Source: Myxococcus xanthus
GTDB taxonomy: Bacteria > Myxococcota > Myxococcia > Myxococcales > Myxococcaceae
Direction of reading: 5' to 3'
Length of the DNA stretch: 64,000 nt
Assembly: GCF_006402735.1 (NCBI RefSeq)
Contig: NZ_CP017174.1
Coordinates: 6,180,001-6,244,000, forward strand
Shown: positions 48,062 through 56,822 of the stretch, piece by piece
Position numbering within the stretch: the first letter of the stretch is position 1
How the letters are laid out: every line of letters starts with the position of its first letter
Position numbers and translations under genes: made by a program
The notes under the pieces: model-generated
Seen by the model: the letters and a program-made list of their open reading frames with translations, nothing else
What the model was told of the DNA's origin: nothing
Database searches by the model: none

Positions 48062-48736
48062 ATGAAGCCAGAGCAGGAGAAAACGCTTCACGAAGAGGTC
48101 GTGGCAACGGTGGACCGGCTGGTGCTCAAGAACCCGGCGCTGGAAAAAGAGCTGGAGCAGGCACAGGGCTACGCCGTCTTCCCCTCGCTGGGCAGGGCAT
48201 CGCTGGTCCTCGGCGGCTCGTACGGCCACGGCGAGGTCTTCGAGAAGGGCAAGCCGATTGGCTTCGCCACGCTGAGCCAGCTGACCCTCGGAGTCCAGGT
48301 GGGCGGACAGACCCTGAGCGAGCTCATCTTCTTCAAGGACCGTGATGCCATTGAAGCGTTCAAGGGAGGGAAGGCGGCCTTCGCCGCCAACGCGTCCGCC
48401 GTAATCGTGAAGGCGGCGGCGTCCGGAACCATCAACTATGCGAAGTGCGTTGCACACGCCTACTCGCGTGGCGGCATGCTGCTCGAGGCCTCCCTGGGCG
48501 GACAGAAGTTCACGTTCATTCCGCGTTCGTCGGACGCATCGGAGCGAGGGAACGGCGGCCTGGTGCAGCGCTTCCGCAGGCAGGGTGCCTCCGAGGAGAA
48601 CGGGGCCGATGACACCGGGCCGCGTTCGCGGCTGCAAGCGGCGCAGCCCCCTCCTGCCCTGACCACGGGGCTGACGGCTGCCGCCCTGCTGCTCACCCGG
48701 ATCCTCAAGGCGCAGGCCAGTGCTCGCCACGAATGA
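48062..48736 (+). CDS. SYLF (Ysc84) domain lipid-binding protein
   Basis: A 224-residue protein. Residues about 35-165 make a SYLF/Ysc84 domain: LEQAQGYAVFPSLGRASLVL, GGSYGHGEVFEKGKPIGFA, TLGVQVGGQTLSELIFFKD and AYSRGGMLLEASLGGQKFTF. SYLF domains bind phosphoinositides in eukaryotes and are common, unstudied envelope proteins in bacteria, often stress-induced. A C-terminal hydrophobic stretch (LTTGLTAAALLLTRIL) may anchor it. Start ATG 48062 has AGGAGG just before. No signal peptide. Its stop overlaps the start of the next gene. Confidence 0.85.
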   Translation: MKPEQEKTLHEEVVATVDRLVLKNPALEKELEQAQGYAVFPSLGRASLVLGGSYGHGEVFEKGKPIGFATLSQLTLGVQVGGQTLSELIFFKDRDAIEAFKGGKAAFAANASAVIVKAAASGTINYAKCVAHAYSRGGMLLEASLGGQKFTFIPRSSDASERGNGGLVQRFRRQGASEENGADDTGPRSRLQAAQPPPALTTGLTAAALLLTRILKAQASARHE

Positions 48737-49979
48737 AGCGCCCATCCGAGATAAACTGGTGAGCCAAGGCCATCGTGTGTTGAAGCTCGCGCGGAAGGAG
48801 CTGGCCGTCCACCGCAGACTGCATGGTAACGCACGGGCGGCATTGCACCGGATGGAAGCCCGCTCACCGGAGCTGGCTCAGGCGAGGGCCCGGGCCTACG
48901 CCTATGCCGTCTTCCCTTCGCTAGGCCAGGGGAGCGCCGTGCTCGGAGGCACCTGGGGGCTGGGCGAGGTCTTCCGTCAGGAGCGGCTGGTCGGATACGC
49001 CGCGCTGGTCCAGCTGACCGTGGGGGTTCAGCTGGGCGGACAGACATCTTCGGAGGTCGTCCTCTTCGAGGACCAGGAGGCTTTCCAACGCTTCAAGCAT
49101 GGCGGGACGGGACTGGCACTCAACGCGGCCGCGACCCTGGTCAAAGCAGGCGCGGCGAAGGCGCGGGGCCCGGCTGGCAGCACGACGGTCGCGCTGGCCA
49201 CGGATGGAGGAATGTGGGCGGGCGCCGCGCTCGGCGCCCAGCGAGCCTTCGTCGTGCCGGCCGTCCTCACCCGCAGCAGTACATTGCGCCGGCTTCTCTT
49301 ATCCATACCTTCTTTGACACGAGGAACGCCGGCCCCCAACGAGGGCGAAACGAGGGAGAGCGCGATGGCCAAGCCGCAGACGAGTAAATCCGGGGGAAAA
49401 AGGTTGGGCAAGCTCACCGCGGCCTGGAAGCGCCGCAAGGCCCAGGCCGAAGAGAAGACAGGTCCCCAGAAGGTGGCCGCGCATACACGCGAGGCCATGC
49501 AGCGGGTCAGCACCCGAGGGCGCGAGACACTGGAGCATCTGCGAGACCGGGTCCCCAGTGGAGACAGACTCCGTGAGCGAGCAGGCAAGGCACGCACCTG
49601 GGCAGCCGACCAGCTGGGTGAACACGCGGTGGCCATCGGATTGACGACGCTGGCAGCAGGCGTCGCGGGAGCGGCGCTGCTCCCCGTGTCGGACCGGGAG
49701 CGCCGCGCGTTGAGCTCCGTGTCCCACAAGGTGCAGGGACTGACCCACTCTCTTGGAGCCACCCCCCAGGTTGCGCGGCTGACCCGGTCCGTGAGCGGCG
49801 CGGTGGCACGCGTCCGCCGCGGTGACGGCGCTGCCACGGAGGAGGAGAAACCCCGGGCCCCCCGCCCCAAGAAGCTCGCGGCGACGCGTGGCAAGAAAGC
49901 CGCGGGGAAGCCAGCGGCGGCCGCCAAGACATCGCGCCGTTCCCGGAAGGGCGGCCCTCCGCCCCAGGCCACTAAGTAG
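48720..49979 (+). CDS. SYLF-domain protein fused to ElaB-like membrane module
   Basis: A 419-residue protein. Residues about 55-190 are a second SYLF domain (ARAYAYAVFPSLGQGSAVLG, VQLTVGVQLGGQTSSEVVLF, GGMWAGAALGAQRAFVVP). From about residue 215 the frame continues into a module paralogous to the gene at 46990: basic stretch, helix EHAVAIGLTTLAAGVAGAAL, SDRERRALSSVSHKV, and a Lys/Ala-rich tail to the end. An internal ATG at 49364 (MAKPQTSKSGG) follows a purine-rich GGGAGAGCG, so a separate shorter product may also be made. GTG start overlaps the upstream SYLF stop. Fusion or overlapping genes; the continuous frame favours fusion. Confidence 0.7.
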   Translation: MLATNEAPIRDKLVSQGHRVLKLARKELAVHRRLHGNARAALHRMEARSPELAQARARAYAYAVFPSLGQGSAVLGGTWGLGEVFRQERLVGYAALVQLTVGVQLGGQTSSEVVLFEDQEAFQRFKHGGTGLALNAAATLVKAGAAKARGPAGSTTVALATDGGMWAGAALGAQRAFVVPAVLTRSSTLRRLLLSIPSLTRGTPAPNEGETRESAMAKPQTSKSGGKRLGKLTAAWKRRKAQAEEKTGPQKVAAHTREAMQRVSTRGRETLEHLRDRVPSGDRLRERAGKARTWAADQLGEHAVAIGLTTLAAGVAGAALLPVSDRERRALSSVSHKVQGLTHSLGATPQVARLTRSVSGAVARVRRGDGAATEEEKPRAPRPKKLAATRGKKAAGKPAAAAKTSRRSRKGGPPPQATK

Positions 49980-50121
49980 GGACGCAGGCCGGAGCGCCCA
50001 GCGGAACGTCGCCTGTTCCCGTTGCGCGGAAGGTGAAATCGGACGAGGCGTTCGTGGAGGGACTGGAGGCCAGCGCATCGCCATTGCGGGTGCACAGGGG
50101 GCGCGTAAGGTGGCGGGCGAA

Positions 50122-51207
50122 ATGGCCTCCATTCGCGCTATCGCGCTCTCCTGCATCGTCGTGCTCGGCTTCGTAGCTGCTTGCGGTGACGATTCCCCCC
50201 CCACCCCCACCGATCCACCCGACGCAGCTGAGCCAGAGACGTGCGACAGCGTCGGCGTCGCGCTGTGCGGCGACACCTGTACGAGCATCGAGACCGACCC
50301 GGCGCACTGCGGAGGTTGCGACCAGGCTTGCGGGACTGCCGAGGCCTGTGAGGGCGGCGTCTGCGTCGCGCGGTGTCAGATCGGCGACCAGCAGGTCGCC
50401 TCCGGAGCAGTGAACTCGGCGAATTCGTGCGAACAGTGCGAGCCGGCGACGTCCGCGACCACATGGACGCAACGCACGGACGGGACGCAATGCAACCCGG
50501 GACAGGTTTGCTCGGATGGCGCGTGCAACCCGAAGTGCTTCATCGACGGCACGCTCTACGCCGAGGGTACGGCGAACCCGGCCAATGCCTGCGAAACGTG
50601 CTCACCGGCGGCGTCGACGACGAATTGGACGGCGCGCGCAAGCATTCCGCTGCTGAACGGCGGCGACGACATCACGGAGCAAGGCTGGACGACGGTCGCG
50701 CAGACGCCGAACACGCTCACGTACGGCGCGGACTACGTTCGCCTCTCGACGTCGACGAACAGCGACTCGGCGACGAGTGGGCAACTGCTCATCACGCGGG
50801 CAGACGCGTTCGACGGAACGAAGCCGTTCAAGCTTCAAGTGACGATGCAGGTCGAATCGGTGAACGATCACAACGTGCTCGACAGTGGAGCGGCCATCCT
50901 TGGGAGCTTCACGAGGCCGTTTGGCAACGCCGTGGATCGTTCGCAGATGATCTACCTCGACAGCGCGGCGATTGGCTGGGCGGATAACACTCAGTCCGCG
51001 GCGTTCTCAGTGACCGACGGCGCGTATCATGTCTACGAGCTCGCAGTGGATGCGGCGAAGGTGGCGACGGTCAGCATCGACGGCGTCGCGAAGCTCACGC
51101 GGACCCACTTCACGACGAACGGCACCCTCGCCATCGGCGACCAGACAAACGATGCGAGCGTCAATGGCGCGGTGCGGATCAAGTCGGTCGCGTTGATGTG
51201 TCCCTGA
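50122..51207 (+). CDS. Lipoprotein with Cys-rich modules and concanavalin-like domain
   Basis: A 361-residue lipoprotein: MASIRAIALSCIVVLGFVAA, lipobox VAAC, then GDD. Mature N-terminal part has Cys-rich modules (TCDSVGVALCGDTCTSIETD; CGGCDQACGTAEACEGGVC and a repeat containing CEQCEPATSATTW/CETCSPAASTTNW). From about residue 195 a beta-sandwich (LamG/concanavalin-like; YGADYVRLSTSTNSD, GTKPFKLQVTMQVESVND, DGAYHVYELAVDAAKV). The gene uses more codons ending in G (GCG, TCG, ACG) than its neighbours, so it may be of different origin. Probably a surface glycan-binder. Confidence 0.75.
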   Translation: MASIRAIALSCIVVLGFVAACGDDSPPTPTDPPDAAEPETCDSVGVALCGDTCTSIETDPAHCGGCDQACGTAEACEGGVCVARCQIGDQQVASGAVNSANSCEQCEPATSATTWTQRTDGTQCNPGQVCSDGACNPKCFIDGTLYAEGTANPANACETCSPAASTTNWTARASIPLLNGGDDITEQGWTTVAQTPNTLTYGADYVRLSTSTNSDSATSGQLLITRADAFDGTKPFKLQVTMQVESVNDHNVLDSGAAILGSFTRPFGNAVDRSQMIYLDSAAIGWADNTQSAAFSVTDGAYHVYELAVDAAKVATVSIDGVAKLTRTHFTTNGTLAIGDQTNDASVNGAVRIKSVALMCP

Positions 51208-51404
51208 GTATCTGCGAAAGAATGGCCCGACGACGAGGGGGGCAGGCCGCGCCGCTGCCCTCAGTCCCGACCTGCCAACCTTCGAAACCTGCCCGACGCT
51301 GCCGGTACCTGAGTTCGCACGGCCACTTTTCGCCACATTTCAACGGCCCCCAAGGCCGCGAAGCAACCCCCACGTCCTCTCGCAAGTCGCTTCCGCAGCC
51401 TGAA

Positions 51405-52814
51405 TCAGGAGCCACGCAGGCCTTCTGCCATGCACGCCCCGCTGGCTCCTGACAGGATTTCGAAGGCGGCGCGTTGGCCAGAGAAGAGCGCCCCCTCCAT
51501 CCAACCGGGCATGGGAGAAGTTTGGTCGCCAGCGAAGTGGACCCGGCCTTCGCGCGTTGCGAGCGCGTGTCCCCACTGGGTGAGTTGCGTCGGCCGGAAC
51601 CACGCAAAGGCGCCCCGTGCCCAAGGGTCCAGGTCCCAGGTGTAGGAGGTTCCGCTCTGCACTTCGGAGGACAGCTCCGGCGCGAACTGGCTCAAGCCCC
51701 GGACAGTCATCACGATGCGCTCCTCCTCGGAGAGAAGGCCCGCCGCGCGGGCGCACGGGCCCGCGCGATACGCTTCGAGGATGCCTGACGGCGGAGGTTG
51801 AGTCGGTGCCGCGTCGAGAACGTGCATGATGGGGAGGTCCGTCAGCCACCCACTCGACCACCCCCACTCTGTCCAGAGGCGGCGCCGGTATTGGATGAAG
51901 GTACGCACGACGGACGTATGCTCGAGTTCGCGAATCGCCCGCATCTTGTCCGCCGAGAAGACGGGGGCGAGTTCGATGTCGCGAAGGACCGAGAACGGTA
52001 TGGCGCACACGAGCCGCTCCGCCGTGAACGTTCTGTGTTCTCCCGTGCTGCCGCGGCAATACACGCGGACGGTCCCCTGCTCTTGCTCAATGCGCTTCGC
52101 TGCCCATCCGAACTGAATCCTTCCGCCGAGCGTTTCCGCCAGGGCGGCGGGAAGCCGGTCACTTCCGCCTCTCACGGTGTAGGCGCTCGAACCTCCTCTG
52201 CCGACAGTCAGCAACTCCCGTCGAAGAACGCCAAGCGCCGAGCTTGCGTCGATGCCATCACCAACGAGGTCAAACCGCCCCAGGCTCACCGCGTCGATGG
52301 CCGCTGAAGAAGCGCCCTGTTCCGCGAGGGCCTCACGCATCGTCAGGCCATCGAGGCGGGTCGCGCCTGGACCGGGCCAGGTCTCATGGAAGGGGTCGCC
52401 GACAGCCTCCACGAGGGGGGCCACGTACCTCCGATAGAGGCCTGAGAGGCCGAGCTGCTGCTCATCCGCCCTCAGGACATGCGGGAGGCCCGTATCATCA
52501 CCGATGGGGGCCAGGATGCGACGTCCCCGAAGATGGAGGGGCCGCAAGGCCGACGCGTGCGGAACTGGCAGCGGGTCGAGCTCCAGGCCGAGCCTCCTCG
52601 CAAAGCCGAGGACCGTCGAGTGCCCGCTGAGGACATACTTCGCGCCCGCCTCGGCGTACATTCCGTCCAGGAACGGCTGCCGCAGGGTCAGGACCCGGCC
52701 ACCGACTCGAGAGCGCGCCTCGAGCACGACGACGTCCTGGCCTGCGAGGACAAGCCCATGCGCTGCCGCCAGTCCTGCGAGGCCCGCGCCCAGAATGATG
52801 ACGCGTTCGCTCAT
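51405..52814 (-). CDS. FAD-dependent amine oxidase in RiPP operon
   Basis: A 469-residue flavoprotein of the monoamine-oxidase family. The N-terminal ADP-binding fold is complete: VIILGAGLAGLAAAHGL and VVVLEARSRVGGRVLTL. The C-terminal FAD-contact motif GRVHFAGDQTSPMPGWMEGA is normal, and the AGAKYVLSGHS segment belongs to the substrate side. It oxidises C-N or C-C bonds and may act on the product of the YcaO enzyme, whose stop is 31 nt upstream on the same strand. In known azole pathways the oxidising enzyme is a nitroreductase-like FMN protein, so an amine oxidase in this position is unusual. No signal peptide. Confidence 0.88.
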   Translation of the reverse strand: MSERVIILGAGLAGLAAAHGLVLAGQDVVVLEARSRVGGRVLTLRQPFLDGMYAEAGAKYVLSGHSTVLGFARRLGLELDPLPVPHASALRPLHLRGRRILAPIGDDTGLPHVLRADEQQLGLSGLYRRYVAPLVEAVGDPFHETWPGPGATRLDGLTMREALAEQGASSAAIDAVSLGRFDLVGDGIDASSALGVLRRELLTVGRGGSSAYTVRGGSDRLPAALAETLGGRIQFGWAAKRIEQEQGTVRVYCRGSTGEHRTFTAERLVCAIPFSVLRDIELAPVFSADKMRAIRELEHTSVVRTFIQYRRRLWTEWGWSSGWLTDLPIMHVLDAAPTQPPPSGILEAYRAGPCARAAGLLSEEERIVMTVRGLSQFAPELSSEVQSGTSYTWDLDPWARGAFAWFRPTQLTQWGHALATREGRVHFAGDQTSPMPGWMEGALFSGQRAAFEILSGASGACMAEGLRGS

Positions 52815-52845
52815 TCGAGACGTCGCCTCGCGCCTTCGGTGAGAC

Positions 52846-54831
52846 TCATGCCAGCGGAAGCAGGTACGGATTCAGCAGTCCTCGCCTGAGCTTGAGCGGC
52901 GATGAGGGCGGCTTCGGATTCCGCGGGGGAAGGCGGCGCGGCAGCAGCCCACTCCCGAGGCGTAACAGGCTCGGACAGAACGCCAGAGGCTGCGTCCCAA
53001 GGACCAGCGCCTGGCAAGTCCGGAACGGAGAGGCCGCCGCCAGTGTGAGATTGATGACCAGGGTGCGCAGCCCATGCTGTCGGAACCTCGTGACGAGCTC
53101 CCCCGCCGCGTCGGGGACCCGAACACGAGGGAGCGCCACCGGGGGACCCTCCAGGAGCAGGTCGACAGCGCTCCGCATCGCGGGGTTCAAGTAGAGCAAC
53201 GTGATGTCGAGGAGGGAGTCGATGAGCCAGTACTTCTCCAGGACCGGGGGCCGCCGGAGCGCCTCGAAGTCAATCGCAAGCTGCCGACGAAGGGCCACGG
53301 CCTCCGTCAACATTCGCATTTCACGGAGCGCTCGGTGCACGGCCACTGCCGGGTCCCCCGCGGCCGCGGCGGCGAGGAGCGTCCCTCCTTTGGGGAACGC
53401 ACCCTCTCCTGTCGCCTCGGCGATAAGTGCGATGACGTGAAGGCCGGCGCGACCGGGCAGGTACGAGAAGTGGAGGGTCCAGCCCGAACCCTTGAAATGA
53501 CTCGACACCCCCTCATCAATGTCGAGCGTAGCCATGTCGAGGCTCCGCGCCCCTTGACCTCGATACCAGGCGAGCTGGAGCGCATCGCGCTCCACCACCT
53601 CCAGGAGCGCGGACCGCAACGCGGCGTCATCGCTCGTATGCGTCGCGACGCCATTGGATGAGGCACACAGGAAGCGCGGGCCCACGAGCCGTTCGGAAGT
53701 CGTGAAGGCTGCGGGAACGAGCAAATGCTCACCGGTCTCCGCATCCGTGGCCCTGACCCAATCCAGTGGCGTGTCCTGGGTGACTGGCGCGTAGGGGAAC
53801 CCCGGGCTTGCGTACTGCTCCGGCGTGTAGAGGTCCCAATCACGCATGGGCAGGAAAGGCTGCGCGAGCGCACGCGCCGGAGTCGCGCAGACGTCGGGCA
53901 CACGCAGGAGGGACGAGGCACGCTCGATGGCCTCTGCTCGCGCGGTCAGCCTCCGCTCCTCCAGGGATGCTCCGACGCCCACCTGGGCCAGGAAATGTCC
54001 TGACACCACGGGACGTCCTCGTTTCCGAAGACGCAGGGTGGCGGCGCCCCAGGTCAAGGTGACAATGGGAGGAGCCCCCCGCCTGCCGCGGACCGTGGCT
54101 TCGCGCGTCGCGATTCCCACGCGACCCAGCGCGGCACCGGCCATCCGCGAGCCCTCCAGCTTGCCGATGCGGTTCGCCGCGCCCCAGTTCGCGGAGCACG
54201 CGCATCCCGCCGCGGGCCGGGACCGGATGCGTCTGGCGCCTGGCCGCCCGTAGGCGCCCTCTGTCCAGGCACGCGCATCGAGGGAATGCGGCTTCATGGC
54301 TTTCCGGAGGGCCGTCAGATCGGCTGCCCCCAGCGCAATCACAGCGCGGAGAGGGAGCGCATTCGCCACGACGGCTGCCTCATCGGGCGCATCCGCGCTC
54401 TGGACCTCCCAGAGCAGACCACAGGCGACACACACACCACTGCCAGCGCTTCGCCAACGTGTGGCGCTCAGTTGGATGAGCGCTCCGCTGTTCTCGGAAA
54501 TGTCGGCCGTGCGAAGAGGCCCCAGTCGCAGCCTGCCGGTGATCTCCAATGCCTTGCGGAGGGCTTGCTCGTCCATCAAACGTGGAGCGCCTCGCCCCAG
54601 CGCCCCTTCCTCTTCGAGCCGCGCTCCGAGCTCCCTGGCGCCGGTAGGGTCGACGCCCGCCTTCACCAGCGCGCGGACGACCGCGGCGCGCCCTCCGCGG
54701 CGAACGTCTCCGAGGATGGAGACGAGAAGAGCAAAGGGGAGGCCCCGTATCTCCATCAGCGCCCTGCGGGTCTGAAGGATGGAGATTCCCCTCGCCATTT
54801 CGAGGAGCACGACACCTGACTGAACTCCCAT
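52846..54831 (-). CDS. YcaO cyclodehydratase with leader-peptide-binding N-terminus (TOMM-type)
   Basis: A 661-residue fused protein. Residues 1-80 form a winged-helix leader-binding (RRE, PqqD-like) region. Residues about 81-250 look like a shortened E1-like part with a possible zinc site (C134/C137 and C210/C212). Residues about 255-661 are a YcaO domain: ARAEAIERASSLL (298-309), SSNGVATH and LLEVVERDA (409-417), VHRALREM (498-505), which hold the ATP/Mg-binding acidic residues. It ends LLNPYLLPLA, a weak version of the PxPxP tail needed in azoline-forming YcaO. YcaO enzymes activate peptide backbone amides to form thiazoline/oxazoline, thioamide or amidine. The start lies 18 nt after the small peptide gene. 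Confidence 0.88.
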   Translation of the reverse strand: MGVQSGVVLLEMARGISILQTRRALMEIRGLPFALLVSILGDVRRGGRAAVVRALVKAGVDPTGARELGARLEEEGALGRGAPRLMDEQALRKALEITGRLRLGPLRTADISENSGALIQLSATRWRSAGSGVCVACGLLWEVQSADAPDEAAVVANALPLRAVIALGAADLTALRKAMKPHSLDARAWTEGAYGRPGARRIRSRPAAGCACSANWGAANRIGKLEGSRMAGAALGRVGIATREATVRGRRGAPPIVTLTWGAATLRLRKRGRPVVSGHFLAQVGVGASLEERRLTARAEAIERASSLLRVPDVCATPARALAQPFLPMRDWDLYTPEQYASPGFPYAPVTQDTPLDWVRATDAETGEHLLVPAAFTTSERLVGPRFLCASSNGVATHTSDDAALRSALLEVVERDALQLAWYRGQGARSLDMATLDIDEGVSSHFKGSGWTLHFSYLPGRAGLHVIALIAEATGEGAFPKGGTLLAAAAAGDPAVAVHRALREMRMLTEAVALRRQLAIDFEALRRPPVLEKYWLIDSLLDITLLYLNPAMRSAVDLLLEGPPVALPRVRVPDAAGELVTRFRQHGLRTLVINLTLAAASPFRTCQALVLGTQPLAFCPSLLRLGSGLLPRRLPPRNPKPPSSPLKLRRGLLNPYLLPLA

Positions 54832-54849
54832 GTCGTGCCCGGGACGCCG

Positions 54850-54972
54850 CTACTTCGAAATGTGGGAAATGCTGGACACGGTGGTTTCAAATGCCTTGAG
54901 CGCGGACACCTTCAGAACGCGTACCGTGACCTTGAGAGTCTTTGCACGCTTCGTACGAGCAGGCTTCTTCAT
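54850..54972 (-). CDS. Candidate RiPP precursor peptide (40 aa)
   Basis: A 40-residue peptide on the minus strand, too short for standard gene finders. AGGGAGG stands 6-7 nt before the ATG, which is the strongest evidence for translation. It starts MKKPARTKRAKTLKVTVRVL (leader-like, very basic) and ends in a Ser/Thr-rich block, TTVSSISHISK, with no Cys. The YcaO gene follows after 18 nt in the same direction. Position, size and modifiable C-terminal residues fit a precursor; if it is one, Ser/Thr would give oxazolines or dehydrated residues. No identity to a known family is claimed. Confidence 0.65.
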   Translation of the reverse strand: MKKPARTKRAKTLKVTVRVLKVSALKAFETTVSSISHISK

Positions 54973-55299
54973 GTTCGGCCTCCCTGGGTGAGCGAGAAGT
55001 GTCCCCTCAAGCCACACTTCGAGTCAACAACAGGCCAGTGCACGTTGGGCCGTGATGGGAATTGCCGTGGCCCACACAGGAAATGGGCCTACTTGTCAGA
55101 GCGCAACACCATGCGCGCTGACAGTCCATTTCCGTGTCGAGCTGACCTCAGGCACGCCCCGAGGTCAGACAGGACTCACGACCAGAGGATTGGCAACGAC
55201 GATATGTCCGCGCCGGGCGCTTCGTTCTCAGAGGGCCAGCCCCTTCCCATTCTGGGGGCGCGTCACAACCCGCCTTGAGTGAAACTGAAGGGGCCCCGC
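54973..55299. other. Divergent intergenic region of the RiPP operon and the hydrolase
   Basis: 327 nt. On the minus strand TTGACT (about 55022-55027) lies 50 nt upstream of the peptide start with only a poor -10 at about 55004-55009. Nothing else recognised; an unexplained GC dip. Confidence 0.35.
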
Positions 55300-56571
55300 A
55301 TGTCCCGTCTTGGTCTTTCGTTCATCGTATTGTTCGCATGCACGTCCGCATTCGCCTCCCCACCTCCGCGGATTGAAACCGAAGCGGAATCGCTCGCGTC
55401 GACTCCGACACCGTTCCCCGTGCTGCGTGAGTTCGTGACCGAGGACATCTATCACTACCGATTCGACATTCGTGTCGGCACCGCCCCCAACGCCATCGTG
55501 CGGGTCCATCGCGTCGTCCGAGAGCGCGCGCCGTGGCGGCCTCGGTCGCCCGCCCACGCGATCATGTTGCTTCACGGAGACTTCGCCAACTTCGTCACGA
55601 ACTTCGTGCCGACGCTCGGCAATCCCGCGTCATCGGCGCCGGGGCTCGCTCCGTACCTGGCGGCCCGGAACATTGACGTCTGGGGTGTTGACCGTCGCTG
55701 GACGCTGCCCTCCGCCAACGGAGACATCTCCGACCTGGGCGAGATGGGGGTTGCCCAGGAGCTCGGAGACATCGCCATCGCGCTCACCTTCGCACGGGCA
55801 ACGCGGCCCAGCGGCGACCGCGATACGAGCCGGCTCGTGCTCGGCGGATTCTCGCATGGCGGCGAGCTCGCCTACGCATATGCCGCCGCCAACGGCCGCC
55901 ACGTGTCTGCGGTCGCCGTGCTCGACGCCTATTACGACATCGCGCCTGAGCACGCGGAACTGCGCGAGCTTGCGTGCGCCAATGCCGCCGCGGGACGTGA
56001 GGCGCTTGCTCAAGGCGTGACCGACTCCGACAACAGCTTCTTCATCACGTTGGGCGAGCTGGCCCGGAGCGCGCCCCAGGCGCAGTCTCCCGTGTTTTCG
56101 AGCTACACCAACCGCGGTGCACTGCTCGCGATGAATGGACTGACCTACCTTCTCGCGCCGTACACGCCGCTGTACCATTTGAGTGCGCCCATCCTCGACG
56201 CCAACGGCAACGTCACGGCATTGCGCGAGTCGTCCGAGGACAGCGTGAGCGCGTGGTTCGCCAGCGCGCCGCCGCACCAGTCGCTGCGTGAGACCGTGGA
56301 ACTCGACGAAATCTGGTGCGGGACGACACCAAGGCCCGAGCTCTCGAACATCCGCGTCCCGTTGCTCTACCTCGGCGCCGCTGGCGCGTTCGGTGACTAC
56401 GGGCTGTATTCGACGACCCGGGTGTCATCGACGGATGTCACGGCGCTCGTCGTCCGCCGCTTCGGTCCGGCGCGAGTGGCCGAGGACTTCGGCCATGGCG
56501 ACCTCTTGTACGCGGCAGATGCACCGACGCTCGCGTGGCAACCGCTCGCGACGTGGTTGCTGAGCCACTGA
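55300..56571 (+). CDS. Secreted alpha/beta-hydrolase
   Basis: A 423-residue exported enzyme: MSRLGLSFIVLFACTSAFAS is a signal peptide. The alpha/beta-hydrolase fold has the oxyanion strand AIMLLHGDFANFV, the nucleophile elbow LGGFSHGGELAY (Ser in G-F-S-H-G), and the catalytic His in EDFGHGDLLYA. A substrate-binding cap may lie at about 240-330. ATG 55300 is preferred to GTG 55279, which would lengthen the signal without reason. Divergent to the RiPP operon; it could serve there as an export or hydrolysis enzyme, but that is a guess. Esterase, lipase or acyltransferase activity is possible. Confidence 0.8.
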   Translation: MSRLGLSFIVLFACTSAFASPPPRIETEAESLASTPTPFPVLREFVTEDIYHYRFDIRVGTAPNAIVRVHRVVRERAPWRPRSPAHAIMLLHGDFANFVTNFVPTLGNPASSAPGLAPYLAARNIDVWGVDRRWTLPSANGDISDLGEMGVAQELGDIAIALTFARATRPSGDRDTSRLVLGGFSHGGELAYAYAAANGRHVSAVAVLDAYYDIAPEHAELRELACANAAAGREALAQGVTDSDNSFFITLGELARSAPQAQSPVFSSYTNRGALLAMNGLTYLLAPYTPLYHLSAPILDANGNVTALRESSEDSVSAWFASAPPHQSLRETVELDEIWCGTTPRPELSNIRVPLLYLGAAGAFGDYGLYSTTRVSSTDVTALVVRRFGPARVAEDFGHGDLLYAADAPTLAWQPLATWLLSH

Positions 56572-56822
56572 GGAGAAGCATCTCTCGGGAGACTGGGATG
56601 GCCTGGAAGAAGTCCGCGGGCATCGGCCGCCCCGGCTCATGACTCACGGAGCGGATCGGCCCCAGACTCGACAGTCAGGACCTCGCCCTGCCTCATGATG
56701 ATTCCATCCCACGCCGGAGGTGGGACAGCGTGAGGAACCCGGCCCATCGTCGTCAGAGAGCGAACGCGGCGTGCGGACGGGATGCCTCTGTCGGACGCGC
56801 CGGGCTACGCATCGACCCCATC

